A stretch of DNA of 64,000 nucleotides. Source: Microbacterium jejuense (GTDB lineage: Bacteria > Actinomycetota > Actinomycetes > Actinomycetales > Microbacteriaceae). The stretch spans positions 1 through 64,000 of the forward strand of contig NZ_JAEUAW010000004.1 in NCBI RefSeq assembly GCF_019511665.1, in the 5' to 3' direction. A program made the position numbers and the translations under genes. Position 1 is the first letter of the stretch; each line of letters starts with the position of its first letter. The notes beneath the pieces were generated by a model. The model had not been told where the DNA came from. It searched no databases and saw only the letters and a list, made by a program, of their open reading frames with translations. This document shows, one piece after another, positions 18,285 to 27,145 of the stretch.

Positions 18285-19397
18285 GTGAGCGGCGACGGCG
18301 CGACCACCCCGATCACGCAGGCGGTGCCGACCGGCTGGCGCGCACGCCTCGACCTGCGTCCCCAGCTGGCACGCGTGCGGGGATCGGCCATCGCGATCGT
18401 GCAGATCGTGGTCGCGGCGACGGCGGCGTGGGCGTTCGCGCACTATCTCATCGGGCATCCCGCGCCGCTGCTGGCGGCCACCGTCACGATCTCCAGCCTC
18501 GGACTCGTGCGCGATGCGCGTCCCCGGCGCGTGCTCGAGACCGTGGTGGGCATGCTCGTCGGCATCCTCGTCGCCGAGGGCTTCGTCGTGGTGGTGGGGC
18601 CCGGCTGGTGGCAGCTCGCGCTGGCGCTCGCCGCGACGCTGTTCGTCGCGCGCTTCCTGTCGCCGTACCCGCCGTTCGCGATCATGGCCGGCATCCAGGC
18701 CTGCATCGTGATGTCGCTGCCCGCGTCGCAGCCCTTCTCTCGCCTCGTCGACGGCATCGTCGGCGGGATCGCGGCGCTCGTGGTGACCGCGCTCATCCCG
18801 CGCAACCCGCGCCGGGAGGAGGCGCGTGACGGTCACGCGGTGTTCGCGGCGGCCGACGACGCCGCCCGGACAATCGTGCAGGCGCTGCGCCGCGGAGACG
18901 CGATGCGGGCCACGCGCGGGCTCGAGAAGGCGCGGGGCATCGCGCCACGGATCGACGAGTGGCGGGCGTCGCTGGATTCCGGGCTCGCCGTGGCGGGGTT
19001 CTCGCCGTGGCTGCGGCCCCAGCGGGCGGAGCTGCGGCGCCATCACACCGTGCTGACGTCGATGGACTTCGCCACGCGCAACCTGCGCGTCGTCGCCCGC
19101 CGTGCGGTCTACCTCTGCGACGACGGCGAGCGGCGCCCCGTGCCGGCCGAACTGCTCGCCGAGCTGATGCGCGCCGCCGCCCTCGTCGGCGAGAGCCTCG
19201 ACGACATCGCGATGCAGCCCGTCGCCCGCGAGGCGGTCCGGGCGGTGGCGGCGCGCCTCGACCCAGCGGCCATCCTCCCCGACGGCACCCAGAGCGAGCT
19301 CAACCTCGTGACGGCGCTGCGCCCCCTCGCCGTCGACCTGCTGACCGCGACCGGCATGCCCGGCGACGAAGCACGCGCGGTCCTGCCGCGTGTGTAG
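18285..19397 (+). CDS. FUSC-family membrane protein
   Basis: A 370-residue protein with an N-terminal block of about five or six membrane helices (IAIVQIVVAATAAWAFAHYL, then LETVVGMLVGILVAEGFVVV and so on, about 30-180) and a cytoplasmic helical C-terminal half. This is the architecture of FUSC/aromatic-acid-exporter-like proteins (compare YgaW/AaeB). The substrate is unknown. GTG 18285 is chosen because it starts 8 bp after the ygfZ stop, and the longer reading overlaps ygfZ heavily. It is the last gene of the nitrobindin-ygfZ run. Confidence 0.8.
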   Translation: MSGDGATTPITQAVPTGWRARLDLRPQLARVRGSAIAIVQIVVAATAAWAFAHYLIGHPAPLLAATVTISSLGLVRDARPRRVLETVVGMLVGILVAEGFVVVVGPGWWQLALALAATLFVARFLSPYPPFAIMAGIQACIVMSLPASQPFSRLVDGIVGGIAALVVTALIPRNPRREEARDGHAVFAAADDAARTIVQALRRGDAMRATRGLEKARGIAPRIDEWRASLDSGLAVAGFSPWLRPQRAELRRHHTVLTSMDFATRNLRVVARRAVYLCDDGERRPVPAELLAELMRAAALVGESLDDIAMQPVAREAVRAVAARLDPAAILPDGTQSELNLVTALRPLAVDLLTATGMPGDEARAVLPRV

Positions 19398-19459
19398 TCG
19401 GTGGTCTCACACGGTGTGAGGGCCGCGGCATCCCGAATTCCGATGCCACCACTTCGCCG

Positions 19460-19528
19460 GATCAGGAGATCTCGCCGACGCAGGTCGCTCTGGGCAGAAT
19501 CCTCCTGTCTGCGCGAGATCTCCTGATC
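19460..19528. terminator. Long inverted repeat between convergent genes
   Basis: GATCAGGAGATCTCGC at 19460-19475 pairs exactly with its reverse complement at 19513-19528, leaving a 37-nt loop. It sits between the FUSC gene end (19397) and the methyltransferase gene end (19559), where a bidirectional terminator is expected. The long loop and the repeated GAGATCTC core are unusual. Confidence 0.6.
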
Positions 19529-19558
19529 TCAGCGAGCGGCGGGCGCCGCCCGTGGGGA

Positions 19559-20377
19559 TCAGCGCGGGGCGACGGCGCTCCACGGCACGGTGACTTCGCC
19601 CAGGCGCCAGCGCGCCCGCTCCTGGAGCGGCCAGCCCGCTGCCTGCACGGCGGCCAGTGCGGTCCGCCAGCGATGGACGGCGCCGAACGGCGAGACGCTC
19701 GCGGCGCGGCCCCATTCCGTGTCGAGCGCGGCGAGGAACGCGTGCACACGCTCGCCCGGAACGTTGCGGTGGATGAGCGCCTTGGGCAGGCGCTCGGCCG
19801 CGATGGAGGGGTGCTCCAGTCCCGCGAGGCGCAGCGACAACGTGAGCGACCGGGGTTCCGCGTCCGGCGTGATCGCGACCCACGTGGCGATGCGCCCGAT
19901 CTCGTCGCACGTGCCCTCCACCAGCAGCCCGCCCGGCGCGAGCCTGCCCGCCATCGCGGCCCACGCGGCGCCCACCTCGGACTCGTCGTACTGCCGCAGC
20001 ACGTTCATCGCCCGCACGATCGCGGGCCGCCGGCCGCCCGGCACGGGCACCTCGAACCCGCCGCGCGCGAACGACACGCGCGAATCCGCGGCGAACGGCG
20101 TGGCACCGGCCCGCACGTCGTCCAGCTGCGCGCGTGCCCTGACGACGCGCGCGGGGTCGATCTCCAGTCCGAGCACCTCGACGTCGGGGCGGGCCCGCGA
20201 CAGGCGCGCGAACAGCTCGAACGCGGTGACGCCGCTCGCGCCGTAGCCGAGGTCCACCACGAGGGGATCGTCGGCGCGTCGCAGCGCCGGGTGCCGGGCG
20301 ATCCACCGGTCGATGCGGCGCAGCCGGTTGGTGCCGGTGGTGCCGCGCGTGATCTGCCCGACCGGTCCGCGCGCCAT
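19559..20377 (-). CDS. Class I SAM-dependent methyltransferase-like protein
   Basis: A 272-residue protein with a Rossmann-type SAM-binding motif [17 protein letters not shown] (about 40-56) and a second acidic position in [10 protein letters not shown]. The later part ([34 protein letters not shown]) fits the fold. The substrate is unknown. ATG 20377 is preferred to the upstream ATG at 20407 because the shorter form starts directly at the conserved region. It is divergent from gpmA, 62 bp away. Confidence 0.8.
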   Translation of the reverse strand: MARGPVGQITRGTTGTNRLRRIDRWIARHPALRRADDPLVVDLGYGASGVTAFELFARLSRARPDVEVLGLEIDPARVVRARAQLDDVRAGATPFAADSRVSFARGGFEVPVPGGRRPAIVRAMNVLRQYDESEVGAAWAAMAGRLAPGGLLVEGTCDEIGRIATWVAITPDAEPRSLTLSLRLAGLEHPSIAAERLPKALIHRNVPGERVHAFLAALDTEWGRAASVSPFGAVHRWRTALAAVQAAGWPLQERARWRLGEVTVPWSAVAPR

Positions 20378-20439
20378 GTCTCCATGATGCCAGCAGGCCG
20401 CCGTCACAGCCCCGGTGGCCGGTGGGAGGCGCCGATAAC

Positions 20440-21198
20440 ATGGAAGCCATGACCGCGCCCTATACGCTCATCCTCCTCCGACACGGCCAGAGCGAGTGGA
20501 ACAAGACCAACCAGTTCACCGGATGGGTCGACGTCCGCCTCACCGAGCAGGGCAAGGCCGAGGCCCAGCGCGGCGGCGAGCTGCTCGCCGAGTCCGGCAT
20601 CCTGCCCGACGTCCTGCACACCTCGGTGCTCAGCCGTGCGATCCAGACGGCGAACATCGCCCTCGACGCCGCCGACCGCCTGTGGATCCCGGTCAAGCGG
20701 TCGTGGCGCCTCAACGAGCGCCACTACGGCGCCCTCCAGGGCAAGGACAAGGCGCAGACCCTCGAAGAGTTCGGCAACGAGCAGTTCATGCTGTGGCGCC
20801 GCTCGTTCGACGTCCCGCCGCCCCCGCTCCCGGCCGACGACGAGTACAGCCAGGTCGGCGACCCGCGGTACGTCGGCATCGACGGCGAGGTGCCCGACAC
20901 CGAGTCGCTCAAGATCGTCATCGACCGCATGCTGCCGTACTGGCACAGCGACATCGTCCCCGACCTGAAGGCCGGCAAGACGGTGCTCGTGACCGCCCAC
21001 GGCAACTCGCTGCGCGGCCTCGTGAAGCACCTCGACGGCATCAGTGACGCCGACATCGCCGAGCTCAACATCCCGACCGGCATCCCGCTGGTCTACCGTC
21101 TGGACGAGAACCTGCAGCCCCTCGGCCCGGGCGAGTACCTCGACCCCGAGGCCGCCGCCGCCGGTGCGGCCGCCGTGGCGAACCAGGGCAAGGCCTGA
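20440..21198 (+). CDS. gpmA: 2,3-bisphosphoglycerate-dependent phosphoglycerate mutase
   Basis: A 252-residue glycolytic enzyme interconverting 3- and 2-phosphoglycerate through a phospho-histidine. The motif [20 protein letters not shown] holds the catalytic histidine. [17 protein letters not shown] and [19 protein letters not shown] complete the site. The start is ATG 20440 with GGGAGG about 10 bp upstream; ATG 20449 is also possible. A strong terminator follows at 21214-21247. Confidence 0.95.
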   Translation: MEAMTAPYTLILLRHGQSEWNKTNQFTGWVDVRLTEQGKAEAQRGGELLAESGILPDVLHTSVLSRAIQTANIALDAADRLWIPVKRSWRLNERHYGALQGKDKAQTLEEFGNEQFMLWRRSFDVPPPPLPADDEYSQVGDPRYVGIDGEVPDTESLKIVIDRMLPYWHSDIVPDLKAGKTVLVTAHGNSLRGLVKHLDGISDADIAELNIPTGIPLVYRLDENLQPLGPGEYLDPEAAAAGAAAVANQGKA

Positions 21199-21213
21199 CG
21201 TCAGACAAGAAAG

Positions 21214-21247
21214 AAGAGTGGATGCCTCGCACGAGGCATCCACTCTT
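21214..21247. terminator. Bidirectional terminator between gpmA and phoU
   Basis: AAGAGTGGATGCCTCG pairs perfectly over 16 bp with CGAGGCATCCACTCTT around a 2-nt centre, then CCTTTTG. It lies between converging gpmA and phoU and should serve both. The arms contain GGATGCC and GGCATCC. Confidence 0.85.
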
Positions 21248-21264
21248 CCTTTTGCTGTCGCCGC

Positions 21265-21948
21265 CTAAAGCTGGTCCGGCGAGACGATCGTGATCGTGTC
21301 GGTGGTCGTGGTCCAGTCGCCGGTGGAGAGGTACAGCACCTTCTTGGCGACCGACACCGCGTGGTCGGCGAAGCGCTCGTGGTAGCGGCTGGCAAGGGTG
21401 GCGTCGACGGTGGCGGCGGCCTCGCCCTGCCAGCTGTCGCTCAGCACCTTCTCGAACACCGACAGGTGCAGCGCGTCGAGCCGGTCGTCGGCGTTGCGGA
21501 TCGCCTCGATGAGCGACTCGTCCTGCGTGCGCAGCAGCTCGGTGAGCTGACGCGCGACCTCGACGTCGAGCTCGCCCATCTTGAGGAACGTCGACTTGAG
21601 GCCCTTGGGGATGGCGCGCTCGGGGAACCGCATGCGCGTCAGCTGCGCGATGTGCTCGGCGATGTCGCCCATGCGCTCCAGTGACGCGCTCATCCGCAGT
21701 GCGCTCACGACGATGCGCAGATCGCGCGCGACGGGCTGCTGCCGGGCGAGGATCTCGATCGCGAGCTCGTCGAGCTCGACGGCTCGCTCGTCGATCACCG
21801 CGTCGTCCTCGATGACCTCCTCGGCCAGCGCCACGTCACTCGTGCCGAATGCCCGCGTCGCCTTGTCGATCGCCACCGTGACGAGCTCGGCGATCTCGAC
21901 GAGACGCCCCTGCACGTCCTCGAGGGACTGGTGGAAGACTTCGCGCAT
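21265..21948 (-). CDS. phoU: Phosphate signalling protein PhoU
   Basis: A 227-residue all-helical protein with two PhoU repeats, beginning MREVFHQSLEDVQGRLVEIA. Conserved acidic metal-binding stretches are seen (SLERMGDIAEHIAQL and the second-half RYHERFADHAVSVAK). PhoU links the Pst transporter to the sensor kinase and restrains the Pho response when phosphate is plentiful. It is divergent from senX3-regX3, with a three-unit PHO box between them. Confidence 0.95.
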   Translation of the reverse strand: MREVFHQSLEDVQGRLVEIAELVTVAIDKATRAFGTSDVALAEEVIEDDAVIDERAVELDELAIEILARQQPVARDLRIVVSALRMSASLERMGDIAEHIAQLTRMRFPERAIPKGLKSTFLKMGELDVEVARQLTELLRTQDESLIEAIRNADDRLDALHLSVFEKVLSDSWQGEAAATVDATLASRYHERFADHAVSVAKKVLYLSTGDWTTTTDTITIVSPDQL

Positions 21949-22013
21949 TCCGATGCACCTTTCGTGGTTCGGGCAGGCGTCCGCCCGCGGCCCCGGCGAT
22001 TCTCGTCAGAGAA

Positions 22014-22042
22014 GGTTAACGGACGGTGCCGCATCGGTGAAC
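22014..22042. promoter_or_regulatory. Three-unit PHO box between phoU and senX3
   Basis: Three repeats at exact 11-bp spacing: GGTTAAC (22014-22020), GGTGCCG (22025-22031) and GGTGAAC (22036-22042). They read as GTTCACC-type units on the minus strand. The site sits between the divergent phoU and senX3-regX3 genes and probably mediates autoregulation of both directions by RegX3. Confidence 0.8.
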
Positions 22043-22114
22043 ACTGCCGGCCACGCGGCGCACCGGGGCCCTCACGGCGAAGAGGCGCCCGGAGGTGCCC
22101 CTACGCTGGGGGAC

Positions 22115-23377
22115 ATGGACTCCACGCAGCTCGCGCTGCTCGCCCTTCTCGTGGGGGTCATCGTCGGCGGATCGGTCGCCGCCGTCATCTTCGCCGCCCT
22201 GCGCGCGCGCGATCGCGCACGGGTCGAGATGTCCGCGGACGTGCCGGACGGCGTGCGCGAAGTGCTCCACGGCATGGACGACGCGGTCGTCGTCGTGGAC
22301 TCGTCGTTCACGGTGCTCGCCGCATCGGCCGCCGCCGCGCCGTTCGAGCTCGTCGAGGGCGGGACGTTCCCCACCGAGGAGCTGCGTGCGCTCGCCCGGC
22401 GGGTGCGCACGAGCGGCACCGACACCGGGCTCACCACGGCGACCGAGACCATGCGGCTGCGCCGCGGGGCGCTGCCGGCGGAGCCCCGCCTGGTCGCGGT
22501 GCGCGCGACGCGCATCTCTCCCCGGCTCACGCTCCTCGTGCTGCGCGACATCACCGAGCGCGAGCGGGTCGAAGAGATGCGACGCGACTTCGTCGCCAAC
22601 ACGAGCCATGAGCTCAAGACGCCGGTGGGTGCGGTGAGCCTCCTCGCCGAGGCCATCGAGTCCGCCGCCGACGACCCGCCGCAGGTGCGCATCTTCACCG
22701 CGCGACTCCAGGCCGAGGCATCCCGTCTCGCACTGCTGACGTCGCGCATCATGAACCTCTCGCGCCTGCAGGCGTCGGACGAGCTGCCGCAGCGCGACGT
22801 GTCGATCGACGAGGTCGTGGCCTCGGCGCTGGACGCGCACGCGATCCAGGCCGACTCCGCCGGCGTCGAGGTCGTGCGCGGCGGCATCCGCGGCCTGTAC
22901 GTGCAGGGTGATGCACAGGTGCTGAGCGAGGCGGTGGGCAACCTCATCGCCAACGCGATCGCGTACTCGCCCCGCGGGTCGAGCGTCGGCGTGGGCGTCA
23001 AGTCGGTCGACGGGGTCGTCGAGATCGCCGTGACCGACCGGGGCATCGGCATCGCCGAGGGCGAGCAGGACCGCGTGTTCGAGCGGTTCTACCGCGCCGA
23101 CCCCGCACGGGCGCGCCGCACCGGCGGCAGCGGACTCGGACTGTCGATCGTGAAGCACGCCGTGCAGCGCCACGGCGGCGAGGTCCGGCTGTGGTCGCGC
23201 CCCGGGCGGGGCTCGACGTTCACGATCCGCCTGCCCGAGTCGGCGGCCCCTGCGGCCGAACCCGCTCCCAAACGGGGCCGCAAGAAGAAGCGCCCTGCCA
23301 CCCCGCCGCCGCCCAGGCCCACGACCCCGGCCCCTGCGCCGGCCGCCGAACCCGCTGCGAATGGAGAACCCGCATGA
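22115..23377 (+). CDS. senX3: Phosphate sensor histidine kinase SenX3
   Basis: A 420-residue sensor kinase. One membrane helix lies at about 5-28 (LALLALLVGVIVGGSVAAVI), then a PAS-like domain (about 50-145), the H-box VANTSHELKTPVGAVSLLAE (about 160-180) and an ATPase domain with NLIANAIAY, DRGIGIAEGE and GGSGLGLSIVKHAV. The tail is rich in Pro, Ala and Lys (GRKKKRPATPPPPRP), which is unusual. GGGGGAC precedes ATG 22115. It overlaps regX3 by 4 bp. It phosphorylates RegX3 under phosphate limitation. Confidence 0.95.
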   Translation: MDSTQLALLALLVGVIVGGSVAAVIFAALRARDRARVEMSADVPDGVREVLHGMDDAVVVVDSSFTVLAASAAAAPFELVEGGTFPTEELRALARRVRTSGTDTGLTTATETMRLRRGALPAEPRLVAVRATRISPRLTLLVLRDITERERVEEMRRDFVANTSHELKTPVGAVSLLAEAIESAADDPPQVRIFTARLQAEASRLALLTSRIMNLSRLQASDELPQRDVSIDEVVASALDAHAIQADSAGVEVVRGGIRGLYVQGDAQVLSEAVGNLIANAIAYSPRGSSVGVGVKSVDGVVEIAVTDRGIGIAEGEQDRVFERFYRADPARARRTGGSGLGLSIVKHAVQRHGGEVRLWSRPGRGSTFTIRLPESAAPAAEPAPKRGRKKKRPATPPPPRPTTPAPAPAAEPAANGEPA

Positions 23378-24057
23378 CCCGCGTCCTGATCGTCGAGGAC
23401 GAGCCGGACCTCGCCGACCCGCTCGCCTACCTCCTTCGCCGCGAGGGCTACGAGGTCGAGATCGCCGAGGACGGCCCTGCCGCGCTCGGCGCCTTCCGCG
23501 ACCGCGGAGCAGACATCGTGCTGCTCGACCTCATGCTCCCGGGCATGCCGGGCACGGAGGTCTGCCGTCAGATCCGCACGACGTCCGCCGTGCCGATCAT
23601 CATGCTCACCGCGAAGGACTCCGAGGTCGACATCGTCGTCGGGCTCGAGCTCGGCGCCGACGACTACGTGACGAAGCCCTACTCGGCGCGCGAGCTGCTC
23701 GCCCGCATGCGCGCGGTGCTGCGGCGCTTCTCGCAGATCGACGCCGACCTCGAGGACCGCGTCCTCGAAGGCGGGCGCGTCGTGCTCGACATCGACCGCC
23801 ACACCGTCGCTGTCGACGGCGACGAGATCAACATGCCGCTCAAGGAATTCGAGCTGCTCGAGGTGCTGATGCGCAACGCCGGCCGCGTGCTCACGCGCGG
23901 CCAGCTCATCGACCGGGTCTGGGGGAGCGACTACTTCGGCGACACCAAGACGCTGGACGTGCACATCAAGCGCATCCGCTCGCGTATCGAGCAGAACCCC
24001 GGCTCTCCCGAGATGCTCGTGACGGTGCGCGGCCTCGGGTACCGCTTCGAGGGCTGA
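23374..24057 (+). CDS. regX3: Phosphate response regulator RegX3
   Basis: A 227-residue OmpR-type response regulator. The receiver has VLIVEDEPDLADPL, phospho-acceptor Asp in IVLLDLMLPGMPG (about residue 52) and KPYSARELLARM. The winged helix covers about 130-225 (MPLKEFELLEVLMRNAGRVL, WGSDYFGDTKTLDVHIKRIR). It starts within the senX3 stop (ATGA). It is the likely binder of the PHO boxes upstream of pstS, phoU/senX3 and possibly ppk. Confidence 0.95.
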   Translation: MTRVLIVEDEPDLADPLAYLLRREGYEVEIAEDGPAALGAFRDRGADIVLLDLMLPGMPGTEVCRQIRTTSAVPIIMLTAKDSEVDIVVGLELGADDYVTKPYSARELLARMRAVLRRFSQIDADLEDRVLEGGRVVLDIDRHTVAVDGDEINMPLKEFELLEVLMRNAGRVLTRGQLIDRVWGSDYFGDTKTLDVHIKRIRSRIEQNPGSPEMLVTVRGLGYRFEG

Positions 24058-24061
24058 ACGC

Positions 24062-24107
24062 AAAGACGGAGCGGGGCGCGTCGTCGGACGCGCCCCGCTC
24101 CGTCTTT
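24062..24107 (+). terminator. Strong terminator after regX3
   Basis: AAAGACGGAGCGGGGCGCG begins a perfect 21-bp stem with a 4-nt GTCG loop, ending in CCGTCTTT. It lies 5 bp after the regX3 stop and separates senX3-regX3 from the convergent lipoprotein gene. Confidence 0.9.
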
Positions 24108-24150
24108 CGCGATGAGGATGCCGGCACGCTGCCGGTCCCTCACCGCGGTG

Positions 24151-24618
24151 TCAGGGGGCCAGTGCCGTCAGGTAGTCGAGCGAGCCGTCGAGCACGGGGA
24201 TGGCGATGAGCGCGCCGTCGCTGTCGCCCGACTGGAAGAACGTGTCGACGTCGGTGCCGGGCAGGCCCTCGAAGTCCTCGATCTCGAGCGGCTCGTCCTC
24301 GTCGGAGCCGAGGCTCACCGTGGTGTTCGCCGGCACGCGGACGGTGAGGGTCGGGCCGCCCTCGCCGATCTCGACGTTCAGTGTGTGCGAGTCCTCGGTC
24401 TGGTTGACGATCGCGGCGACGAAGTTGCCGGCCGTGCCGTCCTCGTTGGCCACGATGAACGCGTTGCGCACCTCGAGAGGGCCGGAATCGTGGACGTTGA
24501 CGCCCTCGGCGGCCGAGTAGGGGATCGTGGTCGCCTGCGGCGAGATCATGCTGCAGCCGGTGGTCGTGAGCACGAGAGCGGCCCCGACGGCCAGTGACGC
24601 GATGAGGCGGCGGTTCAC
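24151..24618 (-). CDS. Putative lipoprotein, 155 aa
   Basis: A 155-residue exported lipoprotein. The signal peptide VNRRLIASLAVGAALVLTTT is followed by the lipobox cysteine (TTTGCSM, about residue 22). The mature part is beta-rich and acidic, with AFIVANEDGTAGNFVAAIVN and VRVPANTTVSLGSDEDE. It resembles Ig-like or cupredoxin-like accessory proteins, but I recognise no catalytic motif. The GTG start at 24618 has a near-perfect ribosome site (GGGAGGATC). It is divergent from carD and converges on regX3. The function is unknown. Confidence 0.8.
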   Translation of the reverse strand: MNRRLIASLAVGAALVLTTTGCSMISPQATTIPYSAAEGVNVHDSGPLEVRNAFIVANEDGTAGNFVAAIVNQTEDSHTLNVEIGEGGPTLTVRVPANTTVSLGSDEDEPLEIEDFEGLPGTDVDTFFQSGDSDGALIAIPVLDGSLDYLTALAP

Positions 24619-24779
24619 AGATCCTCCCAGGACATGTCGGTACCCCGCCAGTCTAGGGGTTCGCGCTGACTCGCGTTGAGCACGACGGTGCCGCGAACGC
24701 CGTGCCCGCCCCCGGGGGCGGAGAACCTTAGCGTATTTCGCCTGTGGTATCCTGGAGGTTGCCGAAAGGACATAACTCC

Positions 24780-25262
24780 ATGCTTTTTGAGGTTGGCGAG
24801 ACGGTCGTCTACCCCCACCACGGGGCGGCAACGATCATCGAGGTCAAAGACCGGATCATCAAGGGCGAGACGAAGAAGTACCTGAAGCTCAACGTCACGC
24901 AGGGTGATCTCATCATCGAAGTACCCGCAGAGAACGTCGATCTCGTCGGGGTTCGCGACGTCATCGGCAAGGAGGGCCTCGACAGGGTCTTCGAGGTGCT
25001 GCGCGCGCCGTTCACGGAAGAGCCGACGAACTGGTCCCGCCGTTACAAGGCGAACCTGGAGAAGCTCGCCTCCGGTGACGTCATCAAGGTCAGCGAGGTC
25101 GTGCGCGACCTGTGGCGCCGCGATCAGGACCGCGGCCTGTCGGCGGGTGAGAAGCGCATGCTGGCGAAGGCCAAGCAGATCCTCGTCTCCGAGCTGGCGC
25201 TCGCTGAGAAGACCGACGAGGAGCAGGCCAGCGTCATCCTCGACGAGGTCCTCGCAAGCTGA
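24780..25262 (+). CDS. carD: CarD-family RNA polymerase-binding regulator
   Basis: A 160-residue essential-type actinobacterial transcription regulator. The N-terminal Tudor-like RNA-polymerase interaction domain ([19 protein letters not shown] onward) is followed by a basic helical DNA-binding domain ([33 protein letters not shown]). CarD stabilises open complexes, especially at rRNA promoters. ATG 24780 has GAAAGGA upstream. It is followed by its own terminator-like hairpin and then ispDF, the same order as in mycobacteria. Confidence 0.95.
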   Translation: MLFEVGETVVYPHHGAATIIEVKDRIIKGETKKYLKLNVTQGDLIIEVPAENVDLVGVRDVIGKEGLDRVFEVLRAPFTEEPTNWSRRYKANLEKLASGDVIKVSEVVRDLWRRDQDRGLSAGEKRMLAKAKQILVSELALAEKTDEEQASVILDEVLAS

Positions 25263-25271
25263 GACTTCTGG

Positions 25272-25299
25272 AACGGCGTCCCCGGCAGGGGGCGCCGTT
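25272..25299 (+). terminator. Terminator after carD
   Basis: AACGGCGTCCCC pairs with GGGGGCGCCGTT (12 bp including one G-U) around the loop GGCA, followed by TTCACTG. It lies 10 bp after the carD stop. Confidence 0.75.
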
Positions 25300-25350
25300 T
25301 CACTGTGTCCGGACGCGGGCTCTCGGCGCCGCTCGCGGTAGCGTGAACGG

Positions 25351-26529
25351 GTGAGCATCCTCCCCGTCCCGCGTGTCGGAATCGTCGTCGTGGCGGCCGG
25401 ATCGGGCACCCGCCTCGGTGCCGGGGGGCCCAAGGCCTTCGTCGGGATCGACCGGCACAGCATCCTGCGCCACGCCCTCGACGGCGTCTTCTCCGCACCG
25501 TCTGCGCAGGTCGTCGTCGTCGCGCCCGCCGGACGCGAGGGCGACGCCCGGACGGAGGCGATCGAGGCAGCGGGCGACCGCGCCGACCTCGTCACGGTCG
25601 TGACGGGCGGCACCACGCGTCAGGAATCGGTGGCGGCGGGGCTCGCCGCGCTCTGGGGCGACGTCGAGGTCGTGCTCGTCCACGACGCTGCTCGCGCGCT
25701 CACTCCGCCCGAGGTGTTCTCCCGCGTGATCGGCGCGATCGACGCCGGGGCCGCCGGGGCGATCCCGGTGCTGCCGGTCATCGACACGATCAAGCGCGTC
25801 TCGGGCGACGAGATCCTCGCCGCGGTGGATCGCTCAGAGCTCGCGGCCGCGCAGACGCCGCAGGGATTCCGCCGTGATGTGCTCGACGCGGCATACGCCG
25901 CGGCGATCGACGACTTCACCGACGACGCGGCGCTGGTCGCCCAAGCCGGGCATGCCGTGTCGGCCGTGCCGGGGCATCCCCTCGCCTTCAAGATCACGAC
26001 CGGGGCGGACCTCGACCGTGCGCGGCACCTGGTCGGCGCCGACACGGCGGCGGTCGCACTGCCGCGCGTGGGCATCGGCACCGACGTGCACGCGTTCGGC
26101 GGAGACGGCGTCCTGCGGCTGGCGGGCCTGGAGTGGCCGGGTGAGCGGGCCCTGTCGGGGCATTCCGACGGGGATGCCGTCGCCCACGCGATCGTCGACG
26201 CCCTGCTGTCGGCGGCCGGGCTGGGCGACATCGGCACGCACTTCGGCACCAATCAGCCCGAGTACGCCGGCGCGCACGCCGAGGCGTTCCTCCGCCGCAC
26301 GGCGGAGATCCTTCGCGCGGCGGGGTGGCGCGCGGGCAACGTGTCGGTGCAGGTGCAGGCGAACCGGCCGCGCTTCGCCGCGCGGCGCGTGGAGGCCGAG
26401 CAGGTGCTGTCGGACGCGCTCGGGGGAGTGCCGGTGTCGGTGTCGGCCACGACCACCGACGGCCTGGGCTTCACGGGCCGCACCGAGGGTGTGTCCGCCC
26501 TCGCCGTGGCGATCGTCATCCCCGCCTGA
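25351..26529 (+). CDS. ispDF: Fused IspD-IspF isoprenoid enzyme
   Basis: A 392-residue fusion of two MEP-pathway enzymes. Residues about 1-230 are IspD, the MEP cytidylyltransferase ([49 protein letters not shown]). Residues about 236-392 are IspF, the cyclodiphosphate synthase, with metal ligands Asp/His in [12 protein letters not shown] and [19 protein letters not shown], and [11 protein letters not shown]. The join is a short Ala-rich linker. The two enzymes act at steps 3 and 5, not consecutively. In mycobacteria they are separate neighbours in the same order. Confidence 0.95.
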   Translation: MSILPVPRVGIVVVAAGSGTRLGAGGPKAFVGIDRHSILRHALDGVFSAPSAQVVVVAPAGREGDARTEAIEAAGDRADLVTVVTGGTTRQESVAAGLAALWGDVEVVLVHDAARALTPPEVFSRVIGAIDAGAAGAIPVLPVIDTIKRVSGDEILAAVDRSELAAAQTPQGFRRDVLDAAYAAAIDDFTDDAALVAQAGHAVSAVPGHPLAFKITTGADLDRARHLVGADTAAVALPRVGIGTDVHAFGGDGVLRLAGLEWPGERALSGHSDGDAVAHAIVDALLSAAGLGDIGTHFGTNQPEYAGAHAEAFLRRTAEILRAAGWRAGNVSVQVQANRPRFAARRVEAEQVLSDALGGVPVSVSATTTDGLGFTGRTEGVSALAVAIVIPA

Positions 26530-26631
26530 CCGTCGCGCGGACGGCGTCTCTGCGACCTGACATCCCGTTCACTTGCGCTGTTCGTACGCGAAGACCCCGT
26601 TCGGCCGTGCGTCCAGCGCATGTGAACCGAT

Positions 26632-27099
26632 TCAGAGCGTCAGGGTCATGAAGCGGGAGTGCGGATCGGGCCGATAGCCCTCGAACGCCTCGCAGTCGAC
26701 GAACCCCGCGCTCTCGTACAGACGGTGTGCCGGGGCGAAGTCCTCCGTGGTGCCGGTCTCGAGCCACAGGCTCGTCATGCCGCGCTCGCGGGCCGAGCGG
26801 ACGACGTGCTCCAGCAGCGCGCGACCCACGCCCGCCCCGCGGAAGCCGTCGTCGACCCGCATCGACTTGATCTCTCCGCGATCGGCCGCGAGTTCCCGCA
26901 GCGCTGCGATCCCGGCGATCCGATCCTCGGCCCACGCCGACCACACCGAGATGCCCGGACGGCGCAGCGCGTCGACGTCGAGCGCATGCACGCTCTCGGG
27001 CGGGGCGGTCCCCCTCAACGCCGCGAGGTGGAAGGCGACGAGGCGACGGGTGGCGTCGCCGCTCAGGTCGTCGGAACGGATCTCGATGGTGCTCTGCAT
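26632..27099 (-). CDS. GNAT-family N-acetyltransferase
   Basis: A 155-residue acetyl-CoA-dependent acetyltransferase. The acetyl-CoA loop is seen in GFRGAGVGRALLEHVVRSAR (about 88-107), preceded by the EIKSMRVDD strand. C-terminal YESAGFVDCEAFEGY is typical. It resembles PanM/ArgA-like or YafP-type enzymes, but the substrate cannot be named. It lies on the minus strand in the break between ispDF and cysS, beside the EamA gene, and appears to have been inserted into an otherwise conserved gene order. Confidence 0.85.
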   Translation of the reverse strand: MQSTIEIRSDDLSGDATRRLVAFHLAALRGTAPPESVHALDVDALRRPGISVWSAWAEDRIAGIAALRELAADRGEIKSMRVDDGFRGAGVGRALLEHVVRSARERGMTSLWLETGTTEDFAPAHRLYESAGFVDCEAFEGYRPDPHSRFMTLTL

Positions 27100-27145
27100 G
27101 ACGCGCCCAGTGTGCCACGCGCGTATTGCCGCGCTGTTTCGCGCG

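Noticed and set aside
26530..26631. Possible PHO box at GTTCACT near 26570
   Set aside because: The neighbouring GTTCG does not keep 11-bp spacing and no phosphate gene is adjacent.
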